DNA of 64,000 nucleotides from CAYWNA01 sp964459305. GTDB lineage: Bacteria; Planctomycetota; Planctomycetia; Pirellulales; Pirellulaceae. The translations under genes were made by a program, and so were the position numbers. Below the pieces are notes generated by a model, which saw nothing but the letters and a program-made list of their open reading frames with translations, did no database searches and had not been told where the DNA came from. Positions within the stretch are counted from its first letter, which is position 1. Each line of letters begins with the position of its first letter. Where the stretch lies: contig CAYWNA010000010.1 of the NCBI GenBank assembly GCA_964459305.1, forward strand, positions 1 to 64,000, given 5' to 3'. Below, in pieces: positions 1 to 8,222 of the stretch.

Positions 1-54
1 ACCACGGCACGCCACTGACACTTCAACCTATCCGGTCGAATCCAATTCGCCCCC
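1..54 (-). ncRNA. ssrA: tmRNA (transfer-messenger RNA), 5' end only
   Basis: Read on the minus strand from base 54, the sequence opens with five G's and then GGATTCGAC a few bases later. It reaches GCGTGCCG about 40 bases in. This matches the conserved 5' end of tmRNA, whose first bases form the acceptor stem and D-loop-like region of the tRNA-like domain. tmRNA rescues stalled ribosomes together with SmpB by adding a degradation tag. The tag reading frame and 3' half lie beyond the left edge, so they cannot be checked. Its promoter should lie in 55-216, which it shares with the divergent peroxiredoxin gene. The call rests on motif recognition only. Confidence 0.78.
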
Positions 55-216
55 AACAAACGCGTCGAGAAGTCGAAGTGTCCAAAGGTCCGAGAACTCG
101 AATCTCACCCCTTTTTCGGCAGATTGGCTCTCGGATCTTTGCTCCATCTTCACTGTATTCTATCATACGCAACCGGGGAACTTGAGAACAGACAAGACAG
201 CGAAAACAGGAGCAAT

Positions 217-696
217 ATGATGGCGGATTGGGTTGAGGAAGGCAAAAAGGCGCCGGCATTTACGTTGACAGCCGACGACGGCACGAAAATCAGGCTTTCC
301 GCGTTGAAGGGCACACCGGTAGTGCTGTACTTCTATCCGCGGGACGACACTCCGGGCTGCACGAGAGAGGCCTGTGCGTTTCGGGATCGGAAGGTGGAAA
401 TCGAGACGATGGGTGCCGTGGTGCTGGGCGTTAGTCCCGATACGGTGGAAAAGCACGTCAAGTTTCGCGAAAAATATGAGTTGAATTTCCGACTTTTGGC
501 TGATCCTGATCACAAGATCGCCGAGAAATACGGTGCTTGGCGCGAGAAAACCATGTACGGCAAGAAGAAGATGGGCATCCAACGATCGACATTCCTAGTC
601 GACGCCAACGGGAAGGTCGCCAAGGTCTGGCAGCGCGTCAAAGTGGATGGTCACGACGATCAGGTGATCGAGGCGGTGAAGGAACTGGGTGGCTAG
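217..696 (+). CDS. bcp: Thiol peroxidase, Bcp/PrxQ-type peroxiredoxin
   Basis: A 159-residue cytoplasmic peroxiredoxin that reduces hydrogen peroxide and organic hydroperoxides. The active-site stretch YPRDDTPGCT carries the peroxidatic Cys at about residue 48. A second Cys five residues later (about 53) gives the C-x4-C pair of atypical 2-Cys Bcp proteins. The AhpC/TSA fold covers the whole length, and the length is normal for Bcp. An in-frame start exists upstream at 124, but AGGAG at 208-212 sits just before the two consecutive ATGs at 217 and 220, so 217 is chosen. The stop codon lies inside the left arm of an inverted-repeat element (693-828). The gene appears to be monocistronic. Confidence 0.93.
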   Translation: MMADWVEEGKKAPAFTLTADDGTKIRLSALKGTPVVLYFYPRDDTPGCTREACAFRDRKVEIETMGAVVLGVSPDTVEKHVKFREKYELNFRLLADPDHKIAEKYGAWREKTMYGKKKMGIQRSTFLVDANGKVAKVWQRVKVDGHDDQVIEAVKELGG

Positions 697-828
697 CCCG
701 GGTTTCTCACCAGTCACACAAGCCCGACGCGCCAGCGAGGGATGGCGGGCGGTTTACCCTCGCTGGCGCGTCGGACTTGTGTCAACACGCTGTCGCGATT
801 GGCCTGTCTGGTGAGAAAACCGGGTTAG
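693..828. repeat. Nested inverted-repeat element at the end of bcp
   Basis: Two inverted repeats are nested. The outer arms are 693-713 and 808-828, 21 bases with two mismatches (CTGGTGAGAAA-type ends). The inner arms lie at about 717-741 and 757-783 and pair around GACGCGCCAGCGAGGG. The element has no coding capacity. It starts over the bcp stop codon TAG (694-696), so the last bases of bcp are shared with the element. It resembles the short non-autonomous palindromes seen elsewhere in this window, although no second copy of this type was found here. Confidence 0.7.
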
Positions 829-850
829 CTGCTACTGGCCCAACAAAAAA

Positions 851-874
851 GGCCCGCGGTGTTGACCGCGGGCC
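851..874. terminator. Bidirectional intrinsic terminator between bcp and hppA
   Basis: A perfect 10-bp stem (GGCCCGCGGT at 851-860, its complement at 865-874) closes a 4-base loop. A run of A's lies to the left (845-850) and a T-rich tract to the right (876-886). The hairpin can therefore end transcription both of bcp (rightward) and of the convergent pyrophosphatase gene (leftward), whose stop is at 903. Confidence 0.85.
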
Positions 875-902
875 TTGTCTTTTTCGTTGAAGGTCGTTCG
901 AG

Positions 903-3548
903 TTAGAAAATCCCCATCGCCGCGAGGCTGTAGCGGACGACCAGGCCGGCCACGACCACGCTGACCATGCTCATCAGCTTGATCAGGATGTTCAGGCTGG
1001 GACCGCTGGTGTCTTTGAACGGATCGCCGACCGTATCGCCGACGACCGCAGCCTTGTGAGGATCTTTGCCTTTTCCGCCGTGAGCGCCGGCTTCGATGTA
1101 CTTCTTGGCGTTATCCCACGATCCGCCGGCGTTGGCCATAAAGATGGCCACGCAGAACCCAGACGTGAGTGTACCAACCAGCAAGCCCAGCACGCCCGCG
1201 ACGCCAAGGACGATGCCTGTGCACACGGGCAATAACAGCCCTAGAACCGACGGGACAATCATCGCCTTTTGGGCAGCCTGCGTGCTGATTTGTACCGGCC
1301 TCTTGTAGTCAGGCTGCTCGGTACCGTCCATGATGCCGGGCTTTTCCTTGAATTGCCGGCGGACCTCTTCCACCATGCCTTTCGCTGCACTCCCCACGGC
1401 CTTCATGGTCATGGCACAGAAAACGAAGACCGCCATGGCGCCAAGGAACACGCCGACCAGGACCTTTGGATTCATCAGGGACCCGTCATAGTACGTCGCG
1501 AATTGAGGCAAGGTGGCCTCGTGCACGCCGACCAGCGGCGTTTCCGTTGCCGCGAACCTGGCCGTCTTGGATTCTTCGTCAAAGACGATCACGCCGTCCG
1601 GAACCGCTCCCGGTTTGTCGACCGTGAACGTCACCGCATCCCACTGGTCGGCAATCTTCTCGTGCCGCGTATCGGTCGGCATCGCCAGGAAGGTGTGAGT
1701 CTTGTCACCGTGCTTGTGAACCACGAAACCGTTGGACGCTTTGTAGAAACCGTCGGCGTCCGAGGCCAGTTGGACCTCCACCGCGTCTTCGCCCCAACGT
1801 TCGAAACCAACTCGGACCTCTTCGACGTAAGCAGCCAACAGGGCCAACGCTGTCAGTGCGGCCGAGCCGATGGCAAACCCTTTGCCCGTGGCAGCCGTTG
1901 TGTTTCCGAGCGAATCAAGTGCGTCGGTCCGTTCACGCACGTAGGACTCCAGGCCAGCCATTTCGGCGTTCCCACCCGCGTTATCCGCGATCGGGCCGTA
2001 AGCGTCGGTGGCCAAGGTGATACCCAGCGTGCTGAGCATGCCCACTGCGGCAATGCCCACGCCGTACAATCCCAGGGCAAAGTAGCTAATGTCCGAGAAG
2101 TTCCAGCCGGTGGCGAAGCCAAAGGCGGAGATCATGCCCATGCAGACGACGATCACCGGGAACCACACGCTCTTCATGCCGTCGGCAATACCGCCAATGA
2201 TCACGGTCGCCGGACCGGTTAGGGCCTGTTCCGCCAGTCTCTTGGTTGGTCCATACTCGTCGCTAGTACAAAACTCGGTCCATTTGCCGATGAGCCAGCC
2301 AGCCATCAAGCCGACGATGACACTGAAGGCCACGCCAGGGACGCCGAACAGGACTGTACCATCGGTTCGCGGCATCAGCCACCAAGCCAGACCAACCGCG
2401 GCCAAGGCGACCATTAGCGTGGACGAGTCGATTCCCCAGGCAAGCGCCTTGAGCAGATTCTTCTGTGTGGCCTCTTCTTTGGTCCGCACCATGTAGATGC
2501 CAAGGATCGACAAGAAGATACCAAATCCGGCAATCGCCATCGGCAAGAACAATGCATGAAGCTGGGCGGATTCGCTGGTCATGCCTGCCGGCAAGAGAGC
2601 GGACGTTGAATAGGCGGCGACACCTAGGGCCGCGGTTGCCAGAATCGAACCGCAATAGGATTCGTACAGATCGGCACCCATGCCAGCCACGTCGCCCACG
2701 TTATCGCCCACGTTATCGGCGATGGTCGCCGGGTTCCGCGGATCGTCCTCCGGAATACCCTTTTCGACTTTGCCTACAAGGTCTGCACCGACATCGGCCG
2801 CCTTGGTGAAGATGCCGCCGCCGACACGTGCAAACAACGCCTGGCTACTGGCACCCATACCGAAACAGAGCATGGTCACGGTGATTTCGACGAGCGACAA
2901 TTCGTAAGCCGGGTCGATCATAGGTACGATCCAGCGGAGCATCGCGAACCAGAGGCAGATGTCCAGGAGTCCCAAACCAACCACCGTCAGCCCCATCACG
3001 GCACCGGACCGGAACGCGACCTGCAGGCCCGCGTTTAGCGACTGCTGTGCACCGGCGGCCGTACGGTTGCTGGCCCAGGTGGCGGTTTTCATACCGAACC
3101 AACCAGCCAACCCGGAGAAGAAGCCGCCGGTCAAGAAGGCAAACGGCACCCACTTGCTTTGCACGTTCAGACCGTAGGCAGCGTATCCCAGCAGAATGAA
3201 AATGATGAAAAAGAAGATCGCCACCACCTTGTACTGCTGCCACAGGTAGGCATTGGCGCCGTCGCGCACGTAACCGGCGATTTCCTTCATGCGGTCGGTG
3301 CCTTCATCGGCCGTCATCATCTTCTTGAAGAACAGATAGGCTTGCACCAAGGCTGCGATCGAGCCGAAGAAGGCGACGGCCCAGATCAAGAAGAACTTGC
3401 CTTCGCCGGCGAAACCACCTCCGGCCGCGCCGCCGCTTTCACCCTGAGCCCAAGCGGTCGTACAGAAACCAACGGTCAAACCTGCCGCGATCAAGAGACC
3501 TATCACGCGGCCCCAGCGAGAACCTAACACTTGCTTTTCCATGTCCAT
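903..3548 (-). CDS. hppA: Membrane-bound ion-pumping pyrophosphatase, K+-dependent type
   Basis: An 881-residue integral membrane enzyme that couples pyrophosphate hydrolysis to H+ or Na+ transport. The catalytic loop has DVGADLVGKVE and DNVGDNVGDVAGMGADLYES, and the C-terminal loop has GDTVGDPFKDTSGPS. GNTTAATGKG near residue 550 has Ala in the first A of the AxxG pattern, the signature of K+-dependent members; K+-independent ones have Lys there. An N-terminal hydrophobic segment ending in Ala-x-Ala looks like a signal peptide. The protein is longer than the usual 670-770 residues because of about 90-100 extra residues (about 580-690) in a loop between transmembrane helices. The ATG at 3548 follows GAGG. 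Whether it pumps H+ or Na+ cannot be decided here. Confidence 0.95.
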   Translation of the reverse strand: MDMEKQVLGSRWGRVIGLLIAAGLTVGFCTTAWAQGESGGAAGGGFAGEGKFFLIWAVAFFGSIAALVQAYLFFKKMMTADEGTDRMKEIAGYVRDGANAYLWQQYKVVAIFFFIIFILLGYAAYGLNVQSKWVPFAFLTGGFFSGLAGWFGMKTATWASNRTAAGAQQSLNAGLQVAFRSGAVMGLTVVGLGLLDICLWFAMLRWIVPMIDPAYELSLVEITVTMLCFGMGASSQALFARVGGGIFTKAADVGADLVGKVEKGIPEDDPRNPATIADNVGDNVGDVAGMGADLYESYCGSILATAALGVAAYSTSALLPAGMTSESAQLHALFLPMAIAGFGIFLSILGIYMVRTKEEATQKNLLKALAWGIDSSTLMVALAAVGLAWWLMPRTDGTVLFGVPGVAFSVIVGLMAGWLIGKWTEFCTSDEYGPTKRLAEQALTGPATVIIGGIADGMKSVWFPVIVVCMGMISAFGFATGWNFSDISYFALGLYGVGIAAVGMLSTLGITLATDAYGPIADNAGGNAEMAGLESYVRERTDALDSLGNTTAATGKGFAIGSAALTALALLAAYVEEVRVGFERWGEDAVEVQLASDADGFYKASNGFVVHKHGDKTHTFLAMPTDTRHEKIADQWDAVTFTVDKPGAVPDGVIVFDEESKTARFAATETPLVGVHEATLPQFATYYDGSLMNPKVLVGVFLGAMAVFVFCAMTMKAVGSAAKGMVEEVRRQFKEKPGIMDGTEQPDYKRPVQISTQAAQKAMIVPSVLGLLLPVCTGIVLGVAGVLGLLVGTLTSGFCVAIFMANAGGSWDNAKKYIEAGAHGGKGKDPHKAAVVGDTVGDPFKDTSGPSLNILIKLMSMVSVVVAGLVVRYSLAAMGIF

Positions 3549-3982
3549 GTAACCTCATTTCTGCCTATCAAGAGATGAAACAAATGTGCTCTTTTGTTCA
3601 CCATATCCGCAGTTCCGATGGTGGGCAACTGGGATCGCGCCCAGGAGGAAGGTCACCCACGATCTGGAGTGGTTGTTTTGAAGCGACTTTGGCTGGGCAG
3701 GGCCTATCCATCGCCAGCCGGACTACAATCCAGCAGACGGAGTGTACTTCATCATAAGAAAACCTGCAACTGCCTGAATTCCAATGTTTTGGCCAGATTT
3801 TGGGACGGTCGCTCCCGTAGCTTCCAGGAGAGCTTGCCAGCCGCAGGTTTCCCAGATTTCTCTGCCAGATTCCCCGTCGCATTGCATTTGAAGTCTGGTA
3901 TCTTTAGGGATATGTCAGACTGCGGACTTTCGCTGTGGCATCACGCACATTTCGCTCCTTTTGCATGGTTGGGAAGACGACT
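3549..3982. other. Divergent intergenic region, hppA / ROK kinase
   Basis: About 430 bases lie between two divergently transcribed genes, so both promoters should be here. No convincing -35/-10 pair, hairpin or small gene was seen. The short open frames across it show no recognisable protein features. Confidence 0.5.
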
Positions 3983-4996
3983 ATGGATGCACATCAACCG
4001 CCATATTGGGTCGGATTTGATTTGGGCGGCACGAAGATGCTGGCCAAGGTATACGATTCCCAGTTCGAAGTGGTAGGCAGCCAACGCAAGCGCACCAAAG
4101 GCCATGGCGGACACGAAGCGGGCCTGGAACGGATCATGAAGACGATCCACAAAGCCCTGCAAGACGCCGAAGTGGAACCTGACCAACTTGGCGGAATTGG
4201 AATCGGTTTTCCCGGGCCAATCGATATGGAAAACGGTACGCTGCTCGAAGCGGTCAATTTGGGCTGGGAGAAAATGCCGTTGAAGGATTCGCTGGAGCGC
4301 GAATTCGGTTGTGGCGCAGCGATCGCGAATGACGTTGACGTCGGCGTGTTCGCCGAGTATCGCTTCGGCTCAGCTCGCTCTGCCCACTGTGTCGTCGGAG
4401 TGTTTCCCGGAACCGGGATTGGCGGCGGTTGTGTTTACGACGGTAAGATACTTCGGGGCAAATGCAGTACGTGCATGGAAGTCGGTCACCTTCAGGTCAA
4501 CCCGCGCGGGCAACTGTGCGGATGCGGCCGATATGGCTGTCTGGAGACAGAGGCAAGCCGGTTGGCTATCGCGGCGGAGGCCGCCAAGGCGGTCTACCGG
4601 GGCGAGGCACCTCACTTGAGCGACGCCGCAGGCGTCAGCCTGCGAGACATTCGCAGCGCCGCTTTGGCCGAGTCCATCAAAGCGGGAGACAAGGCAGTCG
4701 AGCAAATCGTTCGTCGCGCCGCCGAGATGATCGGAGTTGCCGTGGCAAACGTGATCAACGTGATGTTGCCCGACGTGGTTGTTTTGGGAGGCGGACTGGT
4801 CGAGGCGATGCCGGACATTATCGTAGAGACGGTAGAGTCAGTCGCGAGAGAAACTGCGATGCCGCCGTATGCAGATCTGTTCAAGGTCGTGGCCGCGAAG
4901 CTAGGCGATGATTCGACAGTGCTCGGTGCGGCGGCTTGGGCTGCCGAATGTCTGTCGACAGGAGGTGAGGCGAAGGAGACGGTGGGAACAACGTAG
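3983..4996 (+). CDS. ROK-family sugar kinase (glucokinase-like)
   Basis: A 337-residue cytoplasmic sugar kinase of the ROK family, probably a glucokinase. The N-terminal phosphate-1 motif DLGGTK lies near residue 12. The zinc-binding ROK signature is present as CGCGRYGCLE, preceded by EVGHLQV with the conserved His. A second nucleotide-binding stretch, VVVLGGGL, lies near residue 275. There is no N-terminal helix-turn-helix, so it is an enzyme rather than a NagC-type repressor. Upstream in-frame starts exist (3935, 3965), but GGGAAGA at 3971-3977 best serves the ATG at 3983. It is followed after 4 bases by a SixA-like phosphatase gene, which suggests one transcript. Substrate specificity is inferred only from the family. 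Confidence 0.88.
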   Translation: MDAHQPPYWVGFDLGGTKMLAKVYDSQFEVVGSQRKRTKGHGGHEAGLERIMKTIHKALQDAEVEPDQLGGIGIGFPGPIDMENGTLLEAVNLGWEKMPLKDSLEREFGCGAAIANDVDVGVFAEYRFGSARSAHCVVGVFPGTGIGGGCVYDGKILRGKCSTCMEVGHLQVNPRGQLCGCGRYGCLETEASRLAIAAEAAKAVYRGEAPHLSDAAGVSLRDIRSAALAESIKAGDKAVEQIVRRAAEMIGVAVANVINVMLPDVVVLGGGLVEAMPDIIVETVESVARETAMPPYADLFKVVAAKLGDDSTVLGAAAWAAECLSTGGEAKETVGTT

Positions 4997-5000
4997 AGCT

Positions 5001-5492
5001 ATGAAAACGCTACTGGTGCTGCGACATGCGAAATCGAGCTGGAATGACTCTGCGCTGAAGGACCACGAGCGACCGCTGAACGACCGCGGCAAACGCGACG
5101 CTCCGCGAATGGGACAATTGTTGAACGATCACAAATTGACGCCTGATCTGATCATCAGCTCCACCGCCAAGCGGGCACGTAAGACGGCGAAAAAAGTGGC
5201 CGACAGCTGTGGCTATCAGGGCGAAGTCGAATTGACCGACGGCTTCTATCTCGCTCACCCTGGCCAGTACGTCCAGTACCTACGACAGGTATCCGACGAA
5301 CACGAAATCGTCATGGTGGTGGGTCACAACCCGGGACTCGAAGCACTGCTGGCCTGGTTGACGGGCGAGCACGAACCGCTGCCCACGGCTGCACTGGCTC
5401 ACGTGGAATTTGAGATTGCCAGTTGGAGCGAGTTGGCAGGCTCGGCCAGCGGCCGGCTCGCGGACCTTTGGCGGCCGAAGGAACTGCCGTAA
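5001..5492 (+). CDS. sixA: SixA-like phosphohistidine phosphatase (histidine phosphatase superfamily)
   Basis: A 163-residue protein that opens with LLVLRHAKSSW, the RHG-type catalytic motif in the RHAKS form typical of SixA. A second catalytic His lies in VVGHNPG near residue 110. SixA enzymes remove phosphate from phosphohistidine, for example on HPt domains; distant members have other substrates. The start at 5001 is four bases after the upstream kinase stop codon and fits the family N-terminus, so the longer frame from 4908 is rejected. It is probably co-transcribed with the ROK kinase. Confidence 0.85.
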   Translation: MKTLLVLRHAKSSWNDSALKDHERPLNDRGKRDAPRMGQLLNDHKLTPDLIISSTAKRARKTAKKVADSCGYQGEVELTDGFYLAHPGQYVQYLRQVSDEHEIVMVVGHNPGLEALLAWLTGEHEPLPTAALAHVEFEIASWSELAGSASGRLADLWRPKELP

Positions 5493-5590
5493 CAGGCCTG
5501 TGCCACACCAAGCCGCGAATTCATGAGGCAAAAAACTGGCTTTCTTGGCTGGGTGTAGTAGAATATTGATAGACGCAGTTGTCGTGGTGT

Positions 5591-5645
5591 GGGAAGGCGA
5601 GCTTCCCAAACCATGTGGGTCGTGGATGACTTCCCTGTCGGGAAG
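5591..5645. repeat. Paired GGGAAG/CTTCCC hairpins
   Basis: GGGAAGgcgagCTTCCC at 5591-5607 and CTTCCCtgtcGGGAAG at 5630-5645 form two small hairpins that could also pair with each other. They lie about 100 bases after the sixA-like stop codon. They may be a transcript end or a degenerate repeat; there is no clear T-tract. Confidence 0.4.
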
Positions 5646-5719
5646 AGCAACTACTTCGCGAGTTGCCTATACGGGACGACCCAACACTGCGTCTTTTTTT
5701 GCGCGCCGTCTTTCTTAGC

Positions 5720-5846
5720 GCGTGTCTTCAAATTGTGGGCTGGGGAGGGCGAGGCTCCTGCCGAGCCGCCGAAATGGCCGGAAGACCGGCTCCGCAGGAG
5801 CTTCGCCCTCCCAGATCGTGTCCCTCACAGGATTCTGAAGACACGC
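5720..5846. repeat. GAGGGCGAGGCTCC palindromic element, copy 1
   Basis: The outer arms GCGTGTCTTCA (5720-5730) and TGAAGACACGC (5836-5846) are exact inverted repeats. Inside, GGGAGGGCGAGGCTCC with GCCGAGCCGC pairs with GGCTCCGCAGGAGC and GCTTCGCCCTCCC (about 5744-5812). The same core is repeated at 49091-49216 in the same orientation. The element is non-coding and has no transposase, so it is probably a MITE- or REP-like mobile palindrome. Confidence 0.8.
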
Positions 5847-5932
5847 TCTTATCGCCAACAGCCGGGGCCGCTCGCCGCCGGAACTTGACGATTCCAGCAT
5901 CCAAGCCAACCATGCCGCCGGCGCCCGCACTT

Positions 5933-6056
5933 ATACCACCCGCGGACAAGTCTGCCCCGTAGCCGAACTCGCCAGAGTTTGGTTTTCCCTACGCTCTCCA
6001 AAGTCTGGCGACTTCGGCAACATGGAGAAAGTGTCAATCCGGGCCGCGGGCGGTAT
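5933..6056. repeat. 124-bp terminal-inverted-repeat element, copy 1
   Basis: The ends ATACCACCCGCGG (5933-5945) and CCGCGGGCGGTAT (6044-6056) are inverted repeats with one mismatch. Internally, GCCGAACTCGCCAGAGTTTGG pairs imperfectly with CCAAAGTCTGGCGACTTCGG. The copy at 60122-60247 aligns to the reverse complement over its full length with scattered substitutions. The layout (short, non-coding, terminal inverted repeats, dispersed in both orientations) is that of a MITE. Confidence 0.82.
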
Positions 6057-6413
6057 AGCCCGTTCTCGCGCCCCGCCCAGTCGCACACCCTTAATTAGGG
6101 TTTATCCAAACTCAAAATGCGGGCGCCAGCCATCCTTCGCCTCCATAGATATCACCCGAAGGGCGAGCACCGGCGAGGTTGCTGGATCGGGTCCCGTCCG
6201 GCAGCCGGGGCCAACCGCCCTGATCCGGGTATATCCCAATTGACCTTCTGCATCCGCCGCGATAAACTTTGAGGTTCTTTGGTTTCGACGAGGCCGGTGT
6301 GTGGCCGGCCCCCCAACTTGTTTGGACCCTATTTTGAATCCAGGGCGAAGGTCGAAGACCTGTGGCCGGGCTCTGCTCGCCATTGCCCGAATCGGTAATT
6401 ACAGGAGAAGCAC

Positions 6414-7184
6414 GTGGCGGACTCGTTAGTAAAGGACTTGGTTGAGGCAGGAGTACACTTTGGGCATCGGGCTAGTCGCTGGAATCCCAAGATGGCACCG
6501 TTCATCTACGCCCGCAAGAACATGATTCACATTATCGACATTCGCGAGACGATTCGCGGGTTGTTGCGGGCAAAGAAGTATCTGACACAGGTAGCGGCGG
6601 GCGGCAGCCTGATTCTGTTCGTGGGCACCAAACGCCAGGCCGGCGACACCGTCGAGCGCGAAGCAAGTCGCTGTGGGATGCCATTTGTCAGCGAACGGTG
6701 GCTGGGTGGTTGCTTGACGAACTTCCGCACAGTGCGAAGCCGCTTGGGACGGCTGGAGGAACTCGAAGCGTTGCGGACCAGCGATGATTTGGCGGCCTAC
6801 TCGAAGAAAATGCAGTCGGCCCTCAATCGCGAGTATCGCAAAATGCACCGTAACCTCAACGGCATCCGCACGATGAACCGGTTGCCGGAGTGTCTGGTGG
6901 TGTTTGATCCCAACAAAGAGAAGAACTCGATCCGGGAAGCCCGCAAACTGGGCATCACAACTGTGGCGCTGATCGATACGGACTGTGACCCCGATTTCGT
7001 CGATCTGCCGATCCCCGGCAACGACGATGGAATTCGAGCGATCGAAGTGATTACTCGCCAGTTGGCCGACGCGATTCTCAAAGGCAGAGCCTCGGTCGAG
7101 GCGAAGACGGAAGGGGCCGGCACACCCGCTCCGCAACCAGCGGTCGAGGACGCACCAAAAGCGGTCGAGCAGACTTCCGAATGA
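6414..7184 (+). CDS. rpsB: 30S ribosomal protein S2
   Basis: A 256-residue S2 protein of the small subunit. The start is GTG at 6414 with AGGAGA at 6403-6408. Conserved S2 stretches include AGVHFGHRASRWNPKM near the N-terminus, RWLGGCLTNFRTV and LVVFDPNKEKNSIREARKLG. The last 25 or so residues are a low-complexity Ala/Pro/Glu tail typical of many S2 proteins. It heads the conserved order rpsB-tsf-pyrH-frr. Confidence 0.97.
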   Translation: MADSLVKDLVEAGVHFGHRASRWNPKMAPFIYARKNMIHIIDIRETIRGLLRAKKYLTQVAAGGSLILFVGTKRQAGDTVEREASRCGMPFVSERWLGGCLTNFRTVRSRLGRLEELEALRTSDDLAAYSKKMQSALNREYRKMHRNLNGIRTMNRLPECLVVFDPNKEKNSIREARKLGITTVALIDTDCDPDFVDLPIPGNDDGIRAIEVITRQLADAILKGRASVEAKTEGAGTPAPQPAVEDAPKAVEQTSE

Positions 7185-7327
7185 ATCGTCGGTCGGTCGT
7201 CGAACGGCACGAACGTTGCAGGGTGCGTCTGGACAGCCGCTGGCGCAAGCCGCGACGGCGCTCGAGTCTAGCACCCTTGGTTACTTGTTAGCACATATTT
7301 TTTGCGTGGAGATTGAGGAGATTCACC

Positions 7328-8161
7328 ATGGCGGGTATCACAGCCGCTGACGTAAAGGCACTTCGTGAGTTAACCGGACTGCCGATGATGGAATGCAAGA
7401 AGGCGCTGGCCGAGTGCGATGGCGACCAGGACGCCGCGGTCACGTGGCTGCGCGAACGGGGCGCCAAGGTACTGGAAAAGCGAGCCGATCGCGAGACGTC
7501 ATTTGGCCGTTTTGGCATCTACACCAGCTTCGATCCCGGTTTGGGCGGGATGGTCGAACTGAAATGCGAAAGCGCCCCGGTCACGCAGAACGAAGAATTC
7601 GTCCAGCTGGCCAACGATTTGGCAGAGCAACTGGCAACGGGTCCCGGCGCACAGACGGCGGAAGAATTGCTCGATCAGCCGTCTCCCAGCAGAGACGGGG
7701 CGACGCTGCGTGAGCAAAAGGACGATCTGTTCAACCGCATTCGCGAAGTGTTCAACGTGGGACGCATGGTTCGAATCGACGGCCCGTGCGGAGCCTACTG
7801 TCACAATGCGGCCACCGTGGCAGGTGTTCTGCTGGAAGTGGAGGGCGGCACGCCGGAAATCGCCAGAGATGTCTGCATGCACGTCACAGCCATGCGTCCT
7901 GCGGCGCTCCGCAAAGAAGAGCTGGACCCAGAAGTCGTCGACCAGGAGCGAGTGTTCCTTCGTGAAGCAGCTCTCAAAGAAGGAAAACCGGAGAACATCG
8001 TGGACAAAATGGTCGAAGGCCGATTGCGGAATTTCTACGCCGAAAGGGTGCTGCTGGAGCAACAGTACGTAAAAGGCGAAAAGGAGTCCGTCGGCAAATT
8101 CGCCAAGCAGAATGGAATGAAGATCAAACAGTTCGTCCATTGGGAACTCGCCCGCGAGTGA
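7328..8161 (+). CDS. tsf: Translation elongation factor Ts
   Basis: A 277-residue guanine nucleotide exchange factor for EF-Tu. The N-terminal UBA-like domain has LRELTGLPMMECKKAL. The core domain begins near residue 60 with GRFGIYTSFDPGLGGMVEL, followed by CESAPVTQNEEF, the EF-Ts signature region. Length is normal. The ATG at 7328 follows GAGGAG at 7315-7320; the in-frame codon at 7313 lacks a site. It follows rpsB after 143 bases and ends 18 bases before a strong terminator. Confidence 0.97.
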   Translation: MAGITAADVKALRELTGLPMMECKKALAECDGDQDAAVTWLRERGAKVLEKRADRETSFGRFGIYTSFDPGLGGMVELKCESAPVTQNEEFVQLANDLAEQLATGPGAQTAEELLDQPSPSRDGATLREQKDDLFNRIREVFNVGRMVRIDGPCGAYCHNAATVAGVLLEVEGGTPEIARDVCMHVTAMRPAALRKEELDPEVVDQERVFLREAALKEGKPENIVDKMVEGRLRNFYAERVLLEQQYVKGEKESVGKFAKQNGMKIKQFVHWELARE

Positions 8162-8178
8162 TCGTCGGCGACAAGCAC

Positions 8179-8202
8179 GAGCCTCGGAAAACTCCGGGGC
8201 TC
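8179..8202 (+). terminator. Intrinsic terminator after tsf
   Basis: GAGCCTCGGA (8179-8188) pairs with TCCGGGGCTC (8193-8202) around a 4-base loop, with one G-T wobble. It is followed at once by TTTCTTT. It lies only 20 bases before the pyrH start, so rpsB-tsf and pyrH-frr may be only partly co-transcribed. Confidence 0.75.
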
Positions 8203-8222
8203 TTTCTTTGGGATACCCAAGC

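Larger units (their letters stand above)
5493..6413. other. Long non-coding stretch filled with palindromic elements
   Basis: About 920 bases without a credible gene. It holds GGGAAG/CTTCCC hairpins (5591-5645), a GAGGGCGAGGCTCC palindrome (5720-5846), and a 124-base element with terminal inverted repeats (5933-6056). It also has two partial direct repeats containing GGGT-t/a-ATCC-A near 6090-6115 and 6220-6240. The rpsB promoter and leader should lie in the last 150 bases. Open frames here translate repeats and are not genes. Confidence 0.7.

Noticed and set aside
1269..2222. 317-codon plus-strand open frame
   Set aside because: It is antisense to the pyrophosphatase gene and its translation is low-complexity Arg/His/Gly-rich text.
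5493..6413. CRISPR-like repeats or a small ORF cluster
   Set aside because: The repeats are palindromes of different families without regular spacers, and the small frames simply translate those palindromes.
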